DNA from: Streptomyces sp. CoH27
GTDB lineage: Bacteria; Actinomycetota; Actinomycetes; Streptomycetales; Streptomycetaceae
DNA length: 64,000 nt
Assembly: GCF_020181035.1 (NCBI RefSeq)
Contig: NZ_JAIQYY010000015.1
Coordinates: 168,800-232,799 of the forward strand
Reading direction: 5' to 3'
The notes beneath the pieces are model-generated. The model made no database searches. It was not told the DNA's origin and worked only from the letters and a program-made list of their open reading frames with translations. Positions 35,176-43,048 of this stretch are shown piece by piece (position 1 is the stretch's first letter; the number at the start of each line of letters is the position of its first letter). A program made the translations under genes and the position numbers.

Positions 35176-37590
35176 TCAGGCCTCCGCCTCGGCCAGTCGC
35201 GCCCGCACGCGGGCCAGGCCGCTGTGGTTCTCGTACTCCTCGTAGCACGCGGCGGCGGTGCGCAGATCCTCCGCTTCCTCCGCCCTGCGGCCGGAGAGGC
35301 GATGGCAGCGGGCCCGCGCCTCGACGGCGTCGGCCAGTTGGAGCCCCGCGCCCGTCTCGGTCATCGCCTTGACGGCCTCGTCCAGGCAGACGCGCGCCTG
35401 TTCCGCGTCGCCGGCGTCCAGGTGGGCGTCGCCCAGGCTCATGTAGACGCGACCTGCGTTGTAGGTGTCGCCACCGCCCGGCAGCCGGCGGAACCGGGCG
35501 AGGGCGTCGTTCAACCGGGCGATGGCGGAAGGGAATTGGCGCTGCCTGGTCTGGGCGCGGCCGATGTGGTGCGTCAGCAGGGCGGTGGCACGTGGCACGT
35601 CCTCCCAGCCGTCCTGCCCGGGGCCGATACGGCTCAGCGTCTCCTGCGCCTCCTCGAAGCACCGCTGGGCCGCGGCGAACTCCCACTGCTTGAGGCGGAG
35701 CAGCCCCAGCGCCTCGGCCGCGGTCGCCTCACCCCGGTGGTGGCCGCAGGCCCGGTCCGCGTCCCTGGCCCGCACAAGGGCGTCCTCGGCGTCCGCCGCC
35801 CGGCCCGCCCCCAGGTAGCCGAAGGCGAGCTGCGTCCACATGCGGCCGACGGCACGCGGGTCGCCGAACTCCTCCGTACTGCGCTGAGCGGCCTCGACGC
35901 CCAGCAGATGTGTGTCGATCCACTGGGCGTGGAAGCCGAGCAGCAGATGCAGGCCCCACATGGCCTCGCACAACTGCCATACGTGGTCGTGCAAGCCATG
36001 GTGGGCGGCGGCCCGGATGACGGCCGCGAGATTCTCCCGCTCGGCGCGCAGTTCGGCCAGCGCGCGCTTGCCGTCGCCGGGGTCGCGCTGTTCCGGCAGG
36101 GTGAGTCCCCGGTAGGCGGGGCCGAGCCGCCAGCGCAGCGGCATGACCCGGAAGTCCGCGCCCGCGGCGAAGCGCAGGTGCGAAACCGCCACGCGGCGCA
36201 CCGCGGTGGCCATCCGACCGTGTCCGTCCTCGGCCTCCGCGAGCCGGTGGGCGTGGGCCCGGGTCAGGTCGTGGAACCGGTAGCGCTCCTCCCCGACCTC
36301 CTCCAGCAGATGCACCCGGGCCAGCTCCTCCAGCAGCGCCCGCGCCTCGTCCGCACCGACACCGGCCGCATGCGTGGCGCACCGGACGGTCACGGTGGGC
36401 CAGGGCCACACCCCGATCGCGCGGTACAACGCGGCGCAGTCGGGAGTCAGTTCGGCGTAGGCGGCGTCCTGGACGAGCCGGACGGGGTCGGCCGTACCGT
36501 CCGGGGTGTCGTCGCGCACGGCGGTTCCTCCCTGGTCGTGGCCGCGGTTCCGGTCGGACAGCTGCTGTGCGACGCGCTCCCAGGTCAGATGGTGCCGTAC
36601 GGCCAGACCGGCGCCGGTGGTGCACACCGCGAGGGGGATCCCGCCCGTGCCGTCCGCCACGGCCCGGATCACTGCGTCCGGAGCGGACGGGCGGTCACCT
36701 CCGGCGACCCGCCTGATCAGCGTCGCCGCGTCCTCGGCCGACAGCGGCCCCAGCGGATACGGCCGGGCCCCGTGGGCGGCCACGAGCGACCCCGGCCGGT
36801 ACCGGCTCGTCACCAGGACGAGGCAGTCCGGCGAGGCCGGGAGCAGCGGGATCACCTGGGCGTCGTCATGGGCGTTGTCCAGTACGACGATCAGGCGCCG
36901 GTCGGCGGTGCAGTCGCGGTACAGGTCCCGCTGGCGTGCCTCGTCGCCCGGCACCATGGCGGGCGGGACCCCGAGCCGCTCCAGGAAGCGCGCGAGGATG
37001 TCGGAGGGGGCGAGCGCCGTACCCGCCGACGCGCCCTTCAGGTCCGCGAACAGCGCGCCGTCGGGAAACCGCTCCCGCAGCGCGGTCGCGCAGTGCACAG
37101 CGGCGGCGGTCTTGCCGATGCCGCCCGGTCCGGTGAGGACGGCGAGCGTGGGCGCCCCCGGCGGGCGCTCCTCCTCGTCCAGCAGAGCCGTGAGCCAGGC
37201 GAGCACCTCGGCGCGGTCGGTGAACACGGCCGACGCCGGCGGCAGCATCTGCGGCCGCGAGGCACCGTGCGCCACGGCGGGTACGGTGCGCGGCGACAGC
37301 CACGCGGCCTCGCGGACCCACTCCGCCACCTCCCTTGCGAACTCTGGTGATCTGCGGGCGAGTTCGAACAGCTGGCGGGCCGCGGCCGTCTGCTCGGGCT
37401 CGGTGACGGGAAGGGTGGGCCGGTGCGAACCCTCCTCTCCTGAACCGGAGTTGCCCCCGGAACGGCCCCTGCTCAACAGCTCGTAGAGCCGCTCGGAGAC
37501 CCGTCTGCCCGCCTCGCCGCCCGCTCCGGAGAGGGCTCCCGAAGCCACCGTGCCGACAGCCGAGAGCGCCATGCCCATCAACGGTTCCAC
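35176..37590 (-). CDS. STAND NTPase (NB-ARC type) with TPR-like C-terminus
   Basis: The start is GTG 37590 (MEPLMGMALSAVG), with GGGGGGAG 8 bases upstream. The 804-residue protein has a short Gly/Ser-rich N-terminal region (1-120) with no recognised effector, then an NB-ARC module: Walker A GPGGIGKT (154-161), Walker B RLIVVLDNAHD (Asp 238), and sensor LVTSRYRP. A winged-helix region and a C-terminal half of helical repeats with TPR character (GEATAAEALGLLRLKQW, YMSLGDAHLDAGD) follow. It resembles AfsR without the SARP DNA-binding domain. Such ATPases sense signals or phage/stress molecules and oligomerise. The actual trigger is unknown. It converges on the GT-B-like gene with a 10-base gap. 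Confidence 0.82.
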   Translation of the reverse strand: MEPLMGMALSAVGTVASGALSGAGGEAGRRVSERLYELLSRGRSGGNSGSGEEGSHRPTLPVTEPEQTAAARQLFELARRSPEFAREVAEWVREAAWLSPRTVPAVAHGASRPQMLPPASAVFTDRAEVLAWLTALLDEEERPPGAPTLAVLTGPGGIGKTAAAVHCATALRERFPDGALFADLKGASAGTALAPSDILARFLERLGVPPAMVPGDEARQRDLYRDCTADRRLIVVLDNAHDDAQVIPLLPASPDCLVLVTSRYRPGSLVAAHGARPYPLGPLSAEDAATLIRRVAGGDRPSAPDAVIRAVADGTGGIPLAVCTTGAGLAVRHHLTWERVAQQLSDRNRGHDQGGTAVRDDTPDGTADPVRLVQDAAYAELTPDCAALYRAIGVWPWPTVTVRCATHAAGVGADEARALLEELARVHLLEEVGEERYRFHDLTRAHAHRLAEAEDGHGRMATAVRRVAVSHLRFAAGADFRVMPLRWRLGPAYRGLTLPEQRDPGDGKRALAELRAERENLAAVIRAAAHHGLHDHVWQLCEAMWGLHLLLGFHAQWIDTHLLGVEAAQRSTEEFGDPRAVGRMWTQLAFGYLGAGRAADAEDALVRARDADRACGHHRGEATAAEALGLLRLKQWEFAAAQRCFEEAQETLSRIGPGQDGWEDVPRATALLTHHIGRAQTRQRQFPSAIARLNDALARFRRLPGGGDTYNAGRVYMSLGDAHLDAGDAEQARVCLDEAVKAMTETGAGLQLADAVEARARCHRLSGRRAEEAEDLRTAAACYEEYENHSGLARVRARLAEAEA

Positions 37591-37689
37591 TCCGGAACTC
37601 CCCCCAACTCGCCGTTCCCGCCATCGTATCGACGCGTCGGGGAGGACAGGCCGGGATGACATGCGGGGCGACGGGCGCGGGTGACCGGC

Positions 37690-37838
37690 GCGCACAACGG
37701 TCGGGGACGGGGGGCGGGGACGGGGGGCGGGGACGGCGGGCGGGAACGACCGGCGAGGACGACCGCCCGCGCCGCCCGGCGAGGACGATGGCCCGCGCCG
37801 CCCGGCGGGGATGCCGGTCGGGATGACCGGCGGTGGGT
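37690..37838. repeat. G-rich tandem repeats upstream of the STAND gene
   Basis: Between the STAND start and the methyltransferase stop lies a very G-rich stretch. GGGGACGGGGGGC recurs about three times (37694-37735), and GGCGAGGACGA with CCCGCGCCGCCCGGCG is repeated (37757-37808). No coding frame is supported. The G runs could form quadruplex-like structures. They lie over the STAND gene's upstream side and the 3' end of the methyltransferase operon. Confidence 0.6.
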
Positions 37839-38726
37839 TCACGTCGTGGCCAGCAGCAGGTCCTCCCCGGTCGACGGCCGCAGGCCGTCCGGGCGGCCCG
37901 TGAAGTAGCGCTCGGCGAGGGCGGTGCCCGGGACGTGCCGGACGTGTGTGAAGCCGGCCTCGTGGGCCAGGGTCAGCATCTCCTCCGGGGTGTAGAAGCT
38001 CCGGAACGGCGTGCCCGCGCCGCGTGCGCCGGCCTGGCTGGTGCGCAGGCCGGGACGGTCGGCCTCGGCCACGAGGTCTTCGGGCAGCAGGAACGTCATG
38101 GCGAGGGTCGAGCCGGGAGCCAGCGCGGCGACCTGGCGCAGGGTGGTCGTCGTGGCCTCCTTGGTGAGGTACATCGTGACGCCGCTGGAGGCGACGACCG
38201 CCGGCCGGCCGGGGTCGAACCCGGCCGCGGTGAGCGGCTCCCGCCAGGCCCCGCCGCTCGCCTCGAAGTCGACCGGCACGAGGTGCAGCCGCCCGGGGAC
38301 GCCGTACCCGAGTTCGACGAGGCGCCGGCGTTTCCACTCCTGCGGGCCGGGCTGGTCGACCTCGAAGACGCGCAGCCGGGACGCGGGCCCGGGCGAGCGC
38401 TGGGCGAAGGTGTCGAGGCCGGCGCCCAGCAGGACGTACTGGTCGACGCCGTGCTCGGCGGCCTGCTCGGCGACCAGGTCCTCGACGAACCGGGCGCGGG
38501 CGACCATGGCGGCCCGGAATGTGCTGGTGGCCACCGGATCCATGTCCGGGCGGTCACGCCACCCGTCGCCCGGGTCCGCGATCCTGAGGCCGATCTCGTC
38601 CTCCAGCACGTGCGGCGGCGCATCGACCTGGACGTGCATCGCCCGCCACAGGGCGCATCGCACGGCGGTGTGGTCCGGGGCCACAGCCGGGACCGTCCGG
38701 TGGTCCGCCGGAGCGCCGCCCGTCAC
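37839..38726 (-). CDS. SAM-dependent methyltransferase (LCMT/PPM1, TIGR00027 type)
   Basis: The GTG start at 38726 overlaps the VOC stop by 4 bases (GTGA), which strongly fixes it. An open frame 33 bases longer has no such link. The 295-residue protein has the class I SAM-binding core (QYVLLGAGLDTFAQR, VFEVDQPGPQEWKR) and conserved later motifs PAVVASSGVTMYLTKEA and GFTHVRHVPG. Family members O-methylate carboxyl groups of natural products or proteins. It is the last gene of the RHH-VOC-methyltransferase operon, so it may modify a small molecule bound by the VOC protein. The substrate is unknown. Confidence 0.82.
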   Translation of the reverse strand: MTGGAPADHRTVPAVAPDHTAVRCALWRAMHVQVDAPPHVLEDEIGLRIADPGDGWRDRPDMDPVATSTFRAAMVARARFVEDLVAEQAAEHGVDQYVLLGAGLDTFAQRSPGPASRLRVFEVDQPGPQEWKRRRLVELGYGVPGRLHLVPVDFEASGGAWREPLTAAGFDPGRPAVVASSGVTMYLTKEATTTTLRQVAALAPGSTLAMTFLLPEDLVAEADRPGLRTSQAGARGAGTPFRSFYTPEEMLTLAHEAGFTHVRHVPGTALAERYFTGRPDGLRPSTGEDLLLATT

Positions 38727-39073
38727 GACTCTTCCTTCCGGGGAGCCTGAAGGCTCCACAGCCGGCCGTCGGGGTCGCGGACGGTCATCAGCCGGGTCCC
38801 GAAGTGGGTGTCCTCGAACGGCGTGACCACCTCGACGGCGGTGTCGGCGCGGAACGCGTCCGCGTCGGGCACCTTCAGTACGATCTGCGTCCGCGGCTCG
38901 CGGTCCTCGGGAACCTCGGCGATGAACACGTACGGCCCGTCGCCGTTGCGGAACTGGCCGGAGCTGTGGTCGGTCTCGAACTCCAGGTCGTAGCCCAGCG
39001 CCTGGAAGAACCGGGCCGCCTTTCCCCAGTTGTGCGTCTCCAGGAAGACGGCTTCGATGCCCTCGGTCGCCAT
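38723..39073 (-). CDS. VOC-superfamily (glyoxalase/bleomycin-resistance-like) protein
   Basis: From ATG 39073 (MATEGIEAVFLETHNWGKAA, shown in part) the protein has 116 residues in the two-motif VOC fold: a His-containing strand (LETHNWGKAARFFQALGYD in part) and a C-terminal TVRDPDGRLWSLQAP. The first metal ligand position and a later Glu fit a metal-binding or bleomycin-resistance-like pocket. The gene starts one base after the RHH stop and overlaps the methyltransferase start by 4 bases, so the three are a tight operon. Confidence 0.83.
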   Translation of the reverse strand: MATEGIEAVFLETHNWGKAARFFQALGYDLEFETDHSSGQFRNGDGPYVFIAEVPEDREPRTQIVLKVPDADAFRADTAVEVVTPFEDTHFGTRLMTVRDPDGRLWSLQAPRKEES

Positions 39074-39074
39074 G

Positions 39075-39260
39075 TCAGGCCTCCTTCTCGGTCTTCTCCG
39101 ACTTCTCGGTCTTCTCCGGGGCGTCGTCGAGGTAGGCACGCAGCGCCTCGGCGACCAGCGCCGACAGCGACATGCCCGACTCGATGGCGCGGAACTTCAC
39201 CTGCTTGATCAGCCCGATCGGCAGATACACGTTGAACTGCTTGACGTCCTCATCACCCAC
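39075..39260 (-). CDS. Ribbon-helix-helix (CopG/Arc-like) regulator
   Basis: The 61-residue protein has a beta strand KQFNVYLPIGLIKQVKF (in part) followed by two helices (MSLSALVAEALRAYLDD) and a Lys/Glu-rich tail (KTEKSEKTEKEA). This is the classic RHH DNA-binding dimer. It is the first gene of the operon and has a palindromic site GCTAGCATGCTAGC just upstream, so it probably represses its own operon. RHH proteins can also be antitoxins, but the partner genes here are enzymes, not a toxin. Confidence 0.87.
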   Translation of the reverse strand: MGDEDVKQFNVYLPIGLIKQVKFRAIESGMSLSALVAEALRAYLDDAPEKTEKSEKTEKEA

Positions 39261-39269
39261 ACCTGCGAG

Positions 39270-39291
39270 GCTAGCATGCTAGCAATCTAGC
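39270..39291. promoter_or_regulatory. Palindromic operator of the RHH-VOC-methyltransferase operon
   Basis: GCTAGCATGCTAGC (39270-39283) is a perfect 14-bp palindrome, followed by AATCTAGC, so the CTAGC word occurs three times within 22 bases, 10 bases before the RHH start. Repeated short words on both strands are the usual target pattern of RHH dimers. Confidence 0.75.
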
Positions 39292-39452
39292 CGCGAGGGT
39301 GAACGAGGGGCTCCTGCGGAGAGCCGTCGGTCCCATGCGGACCGCTTTGGGCGTGCGCCGCCGGAGGCCGATGTTCCTCCAGGGGCTACCCGGCAGTAAC
39401 CGCTTTCTCCTACGCTTCCGCCAACTCGACGGCAGCGAAGGGAAGTTCGGGC

Positions 39453-40490
39453 ATGCGGGTGATGAGAAGGCTGGCGGCGCTCGTGGGAGCGGCGGCACTG
39501 CTGGCGGTGGTGCCGGGGAACGCCCACGCGGCGACGGGGAAGTTCTCCGAGACGACGGCCATCGGCACGCACAACGCGTACGACAAGTCCAAGTACACGT
39601 ACTTCGCCCAGGCGCTGGACTCCGGCGCCTCGCTGCTGGAGATCGACATCTACGCGGACAGCGTGAACCGGCGCTGGCGGGTGAGTCACAGCAGTCCGCT
39701 GGGCAACGACAACAACTGCGAGGACGCCAAGACGCCCGGCGAGCTGTACAGCAAGGACCGCAACCAGGACTTCGGCAGCTGCCTGGACAACATCGCGGCG
39801 TGGAACCAGCTGCACCCCGACCACCCGCCGATCGTCTTCAAGACAGAGATGAAGGTCGGCTTCAACAACGACGTCGGCCTCGGTCCCGACGAGTTCGACA
39901 CCCTCATCGACCAGAAGCTCGGCAGCAGCGTCTACAAGCCGGCCGACCTGCTGGGCTCGTCGTACTCCACGCTGGACGCGGCGGCGAAGGCGAACGCCTG
40001 GCCGAGCCGGGACTCCCTCAAGGGCAAGTTCCTCTTCGAGGTGATCCCCGGCACGGTGGAGATGAAGAACCCGTTCGACCACTACTGGACGGACCAGGAG
40101 TACGGCGACCACCTGCGCGACCTGTACGCGGCCGGGAACATCGGGCGGGCCGAGGCCTTCCCCGCGGTGCTGGGCGCGGCGGGCGGCGACCCGCGGGCGA
40201 GCCGCTGGACCTCCGACACCTCGATCCGCCCCTGGTTCGTGTTCTTCGACGGCGATGCGGCGACGTACGTCAACAGCGGATACGACACGTCGTTCTACTC
40301 CGCGAACCACTACATCCTGATCATGACGGACGCCTACAACGTGTCCCCTGCGATCTCCTCGACCGCCCCCACGGACGCCGAGGTGGCGGCCAGGCTGGCC
40401 CTGCTGGCCGGAAACCACGCGAGCATCATCACATCGGACTGGTCGGGGAAGCCGGCGTCGGTACTCAGTTCGGTGGTCACCCGGAGCTGA
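39453..40490 (+). CDS. Secreted PI-specific phospholipase C-like protein
   Basis: The 345-residue product has a signal peptide (MRVMRRLAALVGAAALLAVV with AHA-A near residue 26-27). The mature domain has the PLC-X pattern: GTHNAYDKS (catalytic-type His about 40), LLEIDIYADS (Glu/Asp) and WRVSHSSPLG with a second His. FKTEMKVGFNND and LFEVIPGTVE complete the barrel strands. Family members cleave phosphatidylinositol or GPI lipids without or with Ca2+. Its target outside the cell is unknown. A GH25 lysozyme follows on the same strand. Confidence 0.85.
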   Translation: MRVMRRLAALVGAAALLAVVPGNAHAATGKFSETTAIGTHNAYDKSKYTYFAQALDSGASLLEIDIYADSVNRRWRVSHSSPLGNDNNCEDAKTPGELYSKDRNQDFGSCLDNIAAWNQLHPDHPPIVFKTEMKVGFNNDVGLGPDEFDTLIDQKLGSSVYKPADLLGSSYSTLDAAAKANAWPSRDSLKGKFLFEVIPGTVEMKNPFDHYWTDQEYGDHLRDLYAAGNIGRAEAFPAVLGAAGGDPRASRWTSDTSIRPWFVFFDGDAATYVNSGYDTSFYSANHYILIMTDAYNVSPAISSTAPTDAEVAARLALLAGNHASIITSDWSGKPASVLSSVVTRS

Positions 40491-40592
40491 CGTTCCCCCG
40501 CGCGAGGGCGGATCGGGCGTGCCGTCGTGGGGCATCACTCAACCAGCAACGCCAACTCCTTACCCCCACCGGTACTTCGAGGAGCCCCCCAC

Positions 40593-41147
40593 ATGCTCTC
40601 CGGCATCGATGTCAGCGCGTTCCAGTCGTCCTCGTACGACACGAGCGGCCTCTCCTTCGCCTTCGTCAAGGCGACGGAGGGCCGCTCGTACGTCAATCCC
40701 CACGCCACCGCCCAGGCGAAGACCGCCCGCGACGCCGGCCTGGTCGTCGGCTTCTACCACTTCCTGTGGCCCGGCAACCTCACCGCCCAGGCCGAACACT
40801 TCGTGACCGCCGCTCCCTCCCAGGCGGGCGACATCCTCGCCGTCGACTGGGAGACCACGGGCGACGGCACCCACGCGAGCGGCGCGGAGAAGGACGCCTT
40901 CCTCAAGAAGGTGAAGGCCCTGCGGCCCACCCACCGGGTCATCCTCTACTGCAACCGCGACTTCTGGCTCACCGTCGACGACACCTCCTACGCGGGCGAC
41001 GGCCTGTGGATCGCCGACTACGTGAGCGCGGGCCACCCCCGCATCAAGGCGAAGTGGCGCTTCCACCAGTACACCAGTGACCCGCACGACAAGGACGTCG
41101 CCGACTTCCCCAGCAAGGCCGCGCTGAAGCAGTGGGCGACGCCCTGA
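40593..41147 (+). CDS. Glycoside hydrolase family 25 (Chalaropsis-type lysozyme)
   Basis: From ATG 40593 (MLSGIDVSAFQSS; GAGGAG upstream) the enzyme has 184 residues. The catalytic DxE pair is in LAVDWETTGDG. GIDVSAFQ near the N-terminus and ATEGRSYVNPHA are typical GH25 signatures. It cleaves the beta-1,4 bond of peptidoglycan. There is no signal peptide, so it may be exported by an unusual route, act after lysis, or be a phage-derived endolysin domesticated here. The PI-PLC-like gene ends 103 bases upstream. Confidence 0.87.
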   Translation: MLSGIDVSAFQSSSYDTSGLSFAFVKATEGRSYVNPHATAQAKTARDAGLVVGFYHFLWPGNLTAQAEHFVTAAPSQAGDILAVDWETTGDGTHASGAEKDAFLKKVKALRPTHRVILYCNRDFWLTVDDTSYAGDGLWIADYVSAGHPRIKAKWRFHQYTSDPHDKDVADFPSKAALKQWATP

Positions 41148-41171
41148 CCGCCCCGGCTCCCTTGACGGCCG

Positions 41172-41834
41172 TCAGCCGCGGAAGGCCGCCGGGCGTTCCG
41201 GGGAGGCCTCGGCGAGGGCCTTGGCCACGGCTTCCACGCCTGCCCGGAGGCCGTAGACCGGGGTGTCGGGCTGCTGGCGCCAGGAGTCGTCGATGCCGCC
41301 TGCGTCGACCGTGTCGAAGCCGAGTTCGTCGATGAGGGCGCGGACCTTGGCCTTGGCCGCCTCGTCGTCGCCGGCCACCGGGAGGGCGATGCGGTCGGGG
41401 TCGCCCGCCGGGCGGGGGCGGTCCAGGATGTCCTGGGCGTAGGTGCCGTTGAAGGCCTTGACCACCGGGTGGCCGAGGTGCTGCTCGGTCCAGCGGCTCT
41501 CGGTCAGACCCTCGTCCTCGATCGCGGCGATGCGGCCGTCGCGCTGCTGCGGGTAGTAGTTGCCGGTGTCGATCACCGCCACGCCCTCGGCCGCGCCGTC
41601 CAGCAGGCCCGAGGGGAGGCTGGGGACGACCTTGAGGGGGACGGTGACGACCACCACCTCGGCGCCCTTGGCCGCCTCCTCGGCCCGGACGGCGGTCGCG
41701 CCGGTCTCCTCGGCCAGTTCCCTGAGCGTCTCGGGGCCGCGGGAGTTCGCCACGGAGACGTCGTGGCCGAGAGCGGTGAGCCTGCGGGTGAGGTTGCCGC
41801 CGATGTTGCCCGCGCCGATGATGCCGATCTTCAT
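41172..41834 (-). CDS. F420H2-dependent NADP reductase-like oxidoreductase
   Basis: From ATG 41834 (MKIGIIGAGNIGGNLTRRL; GGAAGG six bases upstream) the protein has 220 residues. A Rossmann NADP-binding motif GAGNIGGNL and the NSRGPETL loop are followed by VDTGNYYPQQRDG and VKAFNGTYAQD. This is the fold of F420:NADP oxidoreductases and related F420_oxidored proteins that pass hydride between F420 and NADP or reduce other substrates. An alternative is a general NADPH dehydrogenase. It ends 25 bases from the convergent lysozyme stop. Confidence 0.8.
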   Translation of the reverse strand: MKIGIIGAGNIGGNLTRRLTALGHDVSVANSRGPETLRELAEETGATAVRAEEAAKGAEVVVVTVPLKVVPSLPSGLLDGAAEGVAVIDTGNYYPQQRDGRIAAIEDEGLTESRWTEQHLGHPVVKAFNGTYAQDILDRPRPAGDPDRIALPVAGDDEAAKAKVRALIDELGFDTVDAGGIDDSWRQQPDTPVYGLRAGVEAVAKALAEASPERPAAFRG

Positions 41835-41952
41835 GACAGGCCTTCCGGAGTCGTTCGGGAGTGTTCCATGCGTGTGCATGCTTCAGATGTTCCCGACAAC
41901 CCCGCCGGCCCCGGCACTATTCCGGGGTCCCCGCAATCCCCGGTGAACCCGT

Positions 41953-42945
41953 TCAGGGGCGTACGACGATCTTGCCCAGGTGCGTGTTCGACTCCATCAG
42001 GCGGTGCGCGTCCGCCATGCGGTCCAGGCCGTCGTACACCTCGGCGATCACGGGGCGCAGGGTGCCGTCGGTGAGGCCCGCCCCGAGGTAGTGGGCGGCG
42101 CGGCGGCGGCCCTCGGCGTTGCCGGTCAGGATGAAGTTGGCGTAGCCGTGCACCGTGACGGGCCAGTTCCGGGGCAGTTCGACGGGGCCGTCGGCCAGCC
42201 AGCCGTAGCTGACCATGGTGGCGTCGGCGGCGGCCGCTGCGCCCAGTTCCCGGAAGTACGAGCCGCCGATCGCGTCCAGGACGATCTCGGCGCCCCGGCC
42301 GTCGGTCAGCCGCCGGGTCTCCTTGATCACGTCCTCGTCCTCGCTGACGATCACATGCTCGGCGCCCAGATCGAGCAGTGCCTGCCGCTTGGCCTCGGTG
42401 CGGGTGGTCGCGATCGGGATCGCGCCGGCCCGCCGGGCCACCTGGATCGCCGCGGTGCCGACGCCGCTGGACGCCCCCGTGATCAGCACATGGTCGCCGG
42501 CCGCCGTCCCGGCCCGCTCGATCAGGGCGCCGTACGCCGTCGTGTAGGTGAGCCAGACGGCGGCCGCGGTGACGGCGTCGACGCCGGCCGGGCGCGGCAC
42601 GACCGAGGTCTCGGGGAGGAGGACGAGGTCGGCGTAGACGCCGTGGGTGCTGAGGTGGTGGTTCGCCGCCGCGAGCACCGGGTCGCCGGGCGCGAACGCC
42701 GTCACGCCCGCGCCGACCGCCACCACCTCGCCGGCGGCCTCGTAGCCGTTGCGGGAGCCCGGCAGGGTGGGCTGGTAGAAGTAGGTCCCGGCGCGCAGCA
42801 TCGCCTCGGCCCGGTTCAGCCCGAGCGCCTCAACCTTGACCAGCACCTCGCCCGGAGCGGGGTCGGGCAGTTCGGTCTCCTCGACCGTGAGGACCTCGGG
42901 TCCGCCGATCTCGTGAAAGAGCACTGTACGTGCGGTAGTTGTCAT
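41953..42945 (-). CDS. Zinc-independent MDR (quinone oxidoreductase-like) protein
   Basis: From ATG 42945 (MTTTARTVLFHEIGGPEVL in part) the protein has 330 residues. The GroES-like N-terminal domain and a Rossmann domain with the motif VLITGASSGVGTAAIQVARRAG (seen in pieces) mark a medium-chain dehydrogenase of the quinone oxidoreductase branch, without the structural zinc cysteines. It reduces activated double bonds or quinones with NADPH. It diverges from the AraC gene across a 103-base gap that holds a perfect palindrome, and is likely its target. Confidence 0.87.
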   Translation of the reverse strand: MTTTARTVLFHEIGGPEVLTVEETELPDPAPGEVLVKVEALGLNRAEAMLRAGTYFYQPTLPGSRNGYEAAGEVVAVGAGVTAFAPGDPVLAAANHHLSTHGVYADLVLLPETSVVPRPAGVDAVTAAAVWLTYTTAYGALIERAGTAAGDHVLITGASSGVGTAAIQVARRAGAIPIATTRTEAKRQALLDLGAEHVIVSEDEDVIKETRRLTDGRGAEIVLDAIGGSYFRELGAAAAADATMVSYGWLADGPVELPRNWPVTVHGYANFILTGNAEGRRRAAHYLGAGLTDGTLRPVIAEVYDGLDRMADAHRLMESNTHLGKIVVRP

Positions 42946-43024
42946 GCCGTCGACGCTAGTTCCGGCGGGCGAGACGCTCCATGTCCTCCTGTCTCGGTTT
43001 CCTGTCCGAACGTCTCTCTTGTCC

Positions 43025-43048
43025 GGCCTCACTGGCTACAGTGAGGCC
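43025..43048. promoter_or_regulatory. Perfect palindrome next to the araC-type start codon
   Basis: GGCCTCACTG-GCTA-CAGTGAGGCC is an inverted repeat of 10 bp with a 4-base centre, ending one base before the ATG of the AraC-family gene. TACAGT within it looks like a -10 box, so a bound protein would block transcription start. The MDR start (42945) lies 80 bases on the other side. Confidence 0.75.

Noticed and set aside
37690..37838. CRISPR array
   Set aside because: The repeats are short, G-rich and contiguous, without regular spacers or cas genes.
39075..39260. Toxin-antitoxin pair based on the RHH protein
   Set aside because: The following gene is a VOC-fold enzyme and the third a methyltransferase; neither resembles a toxin.
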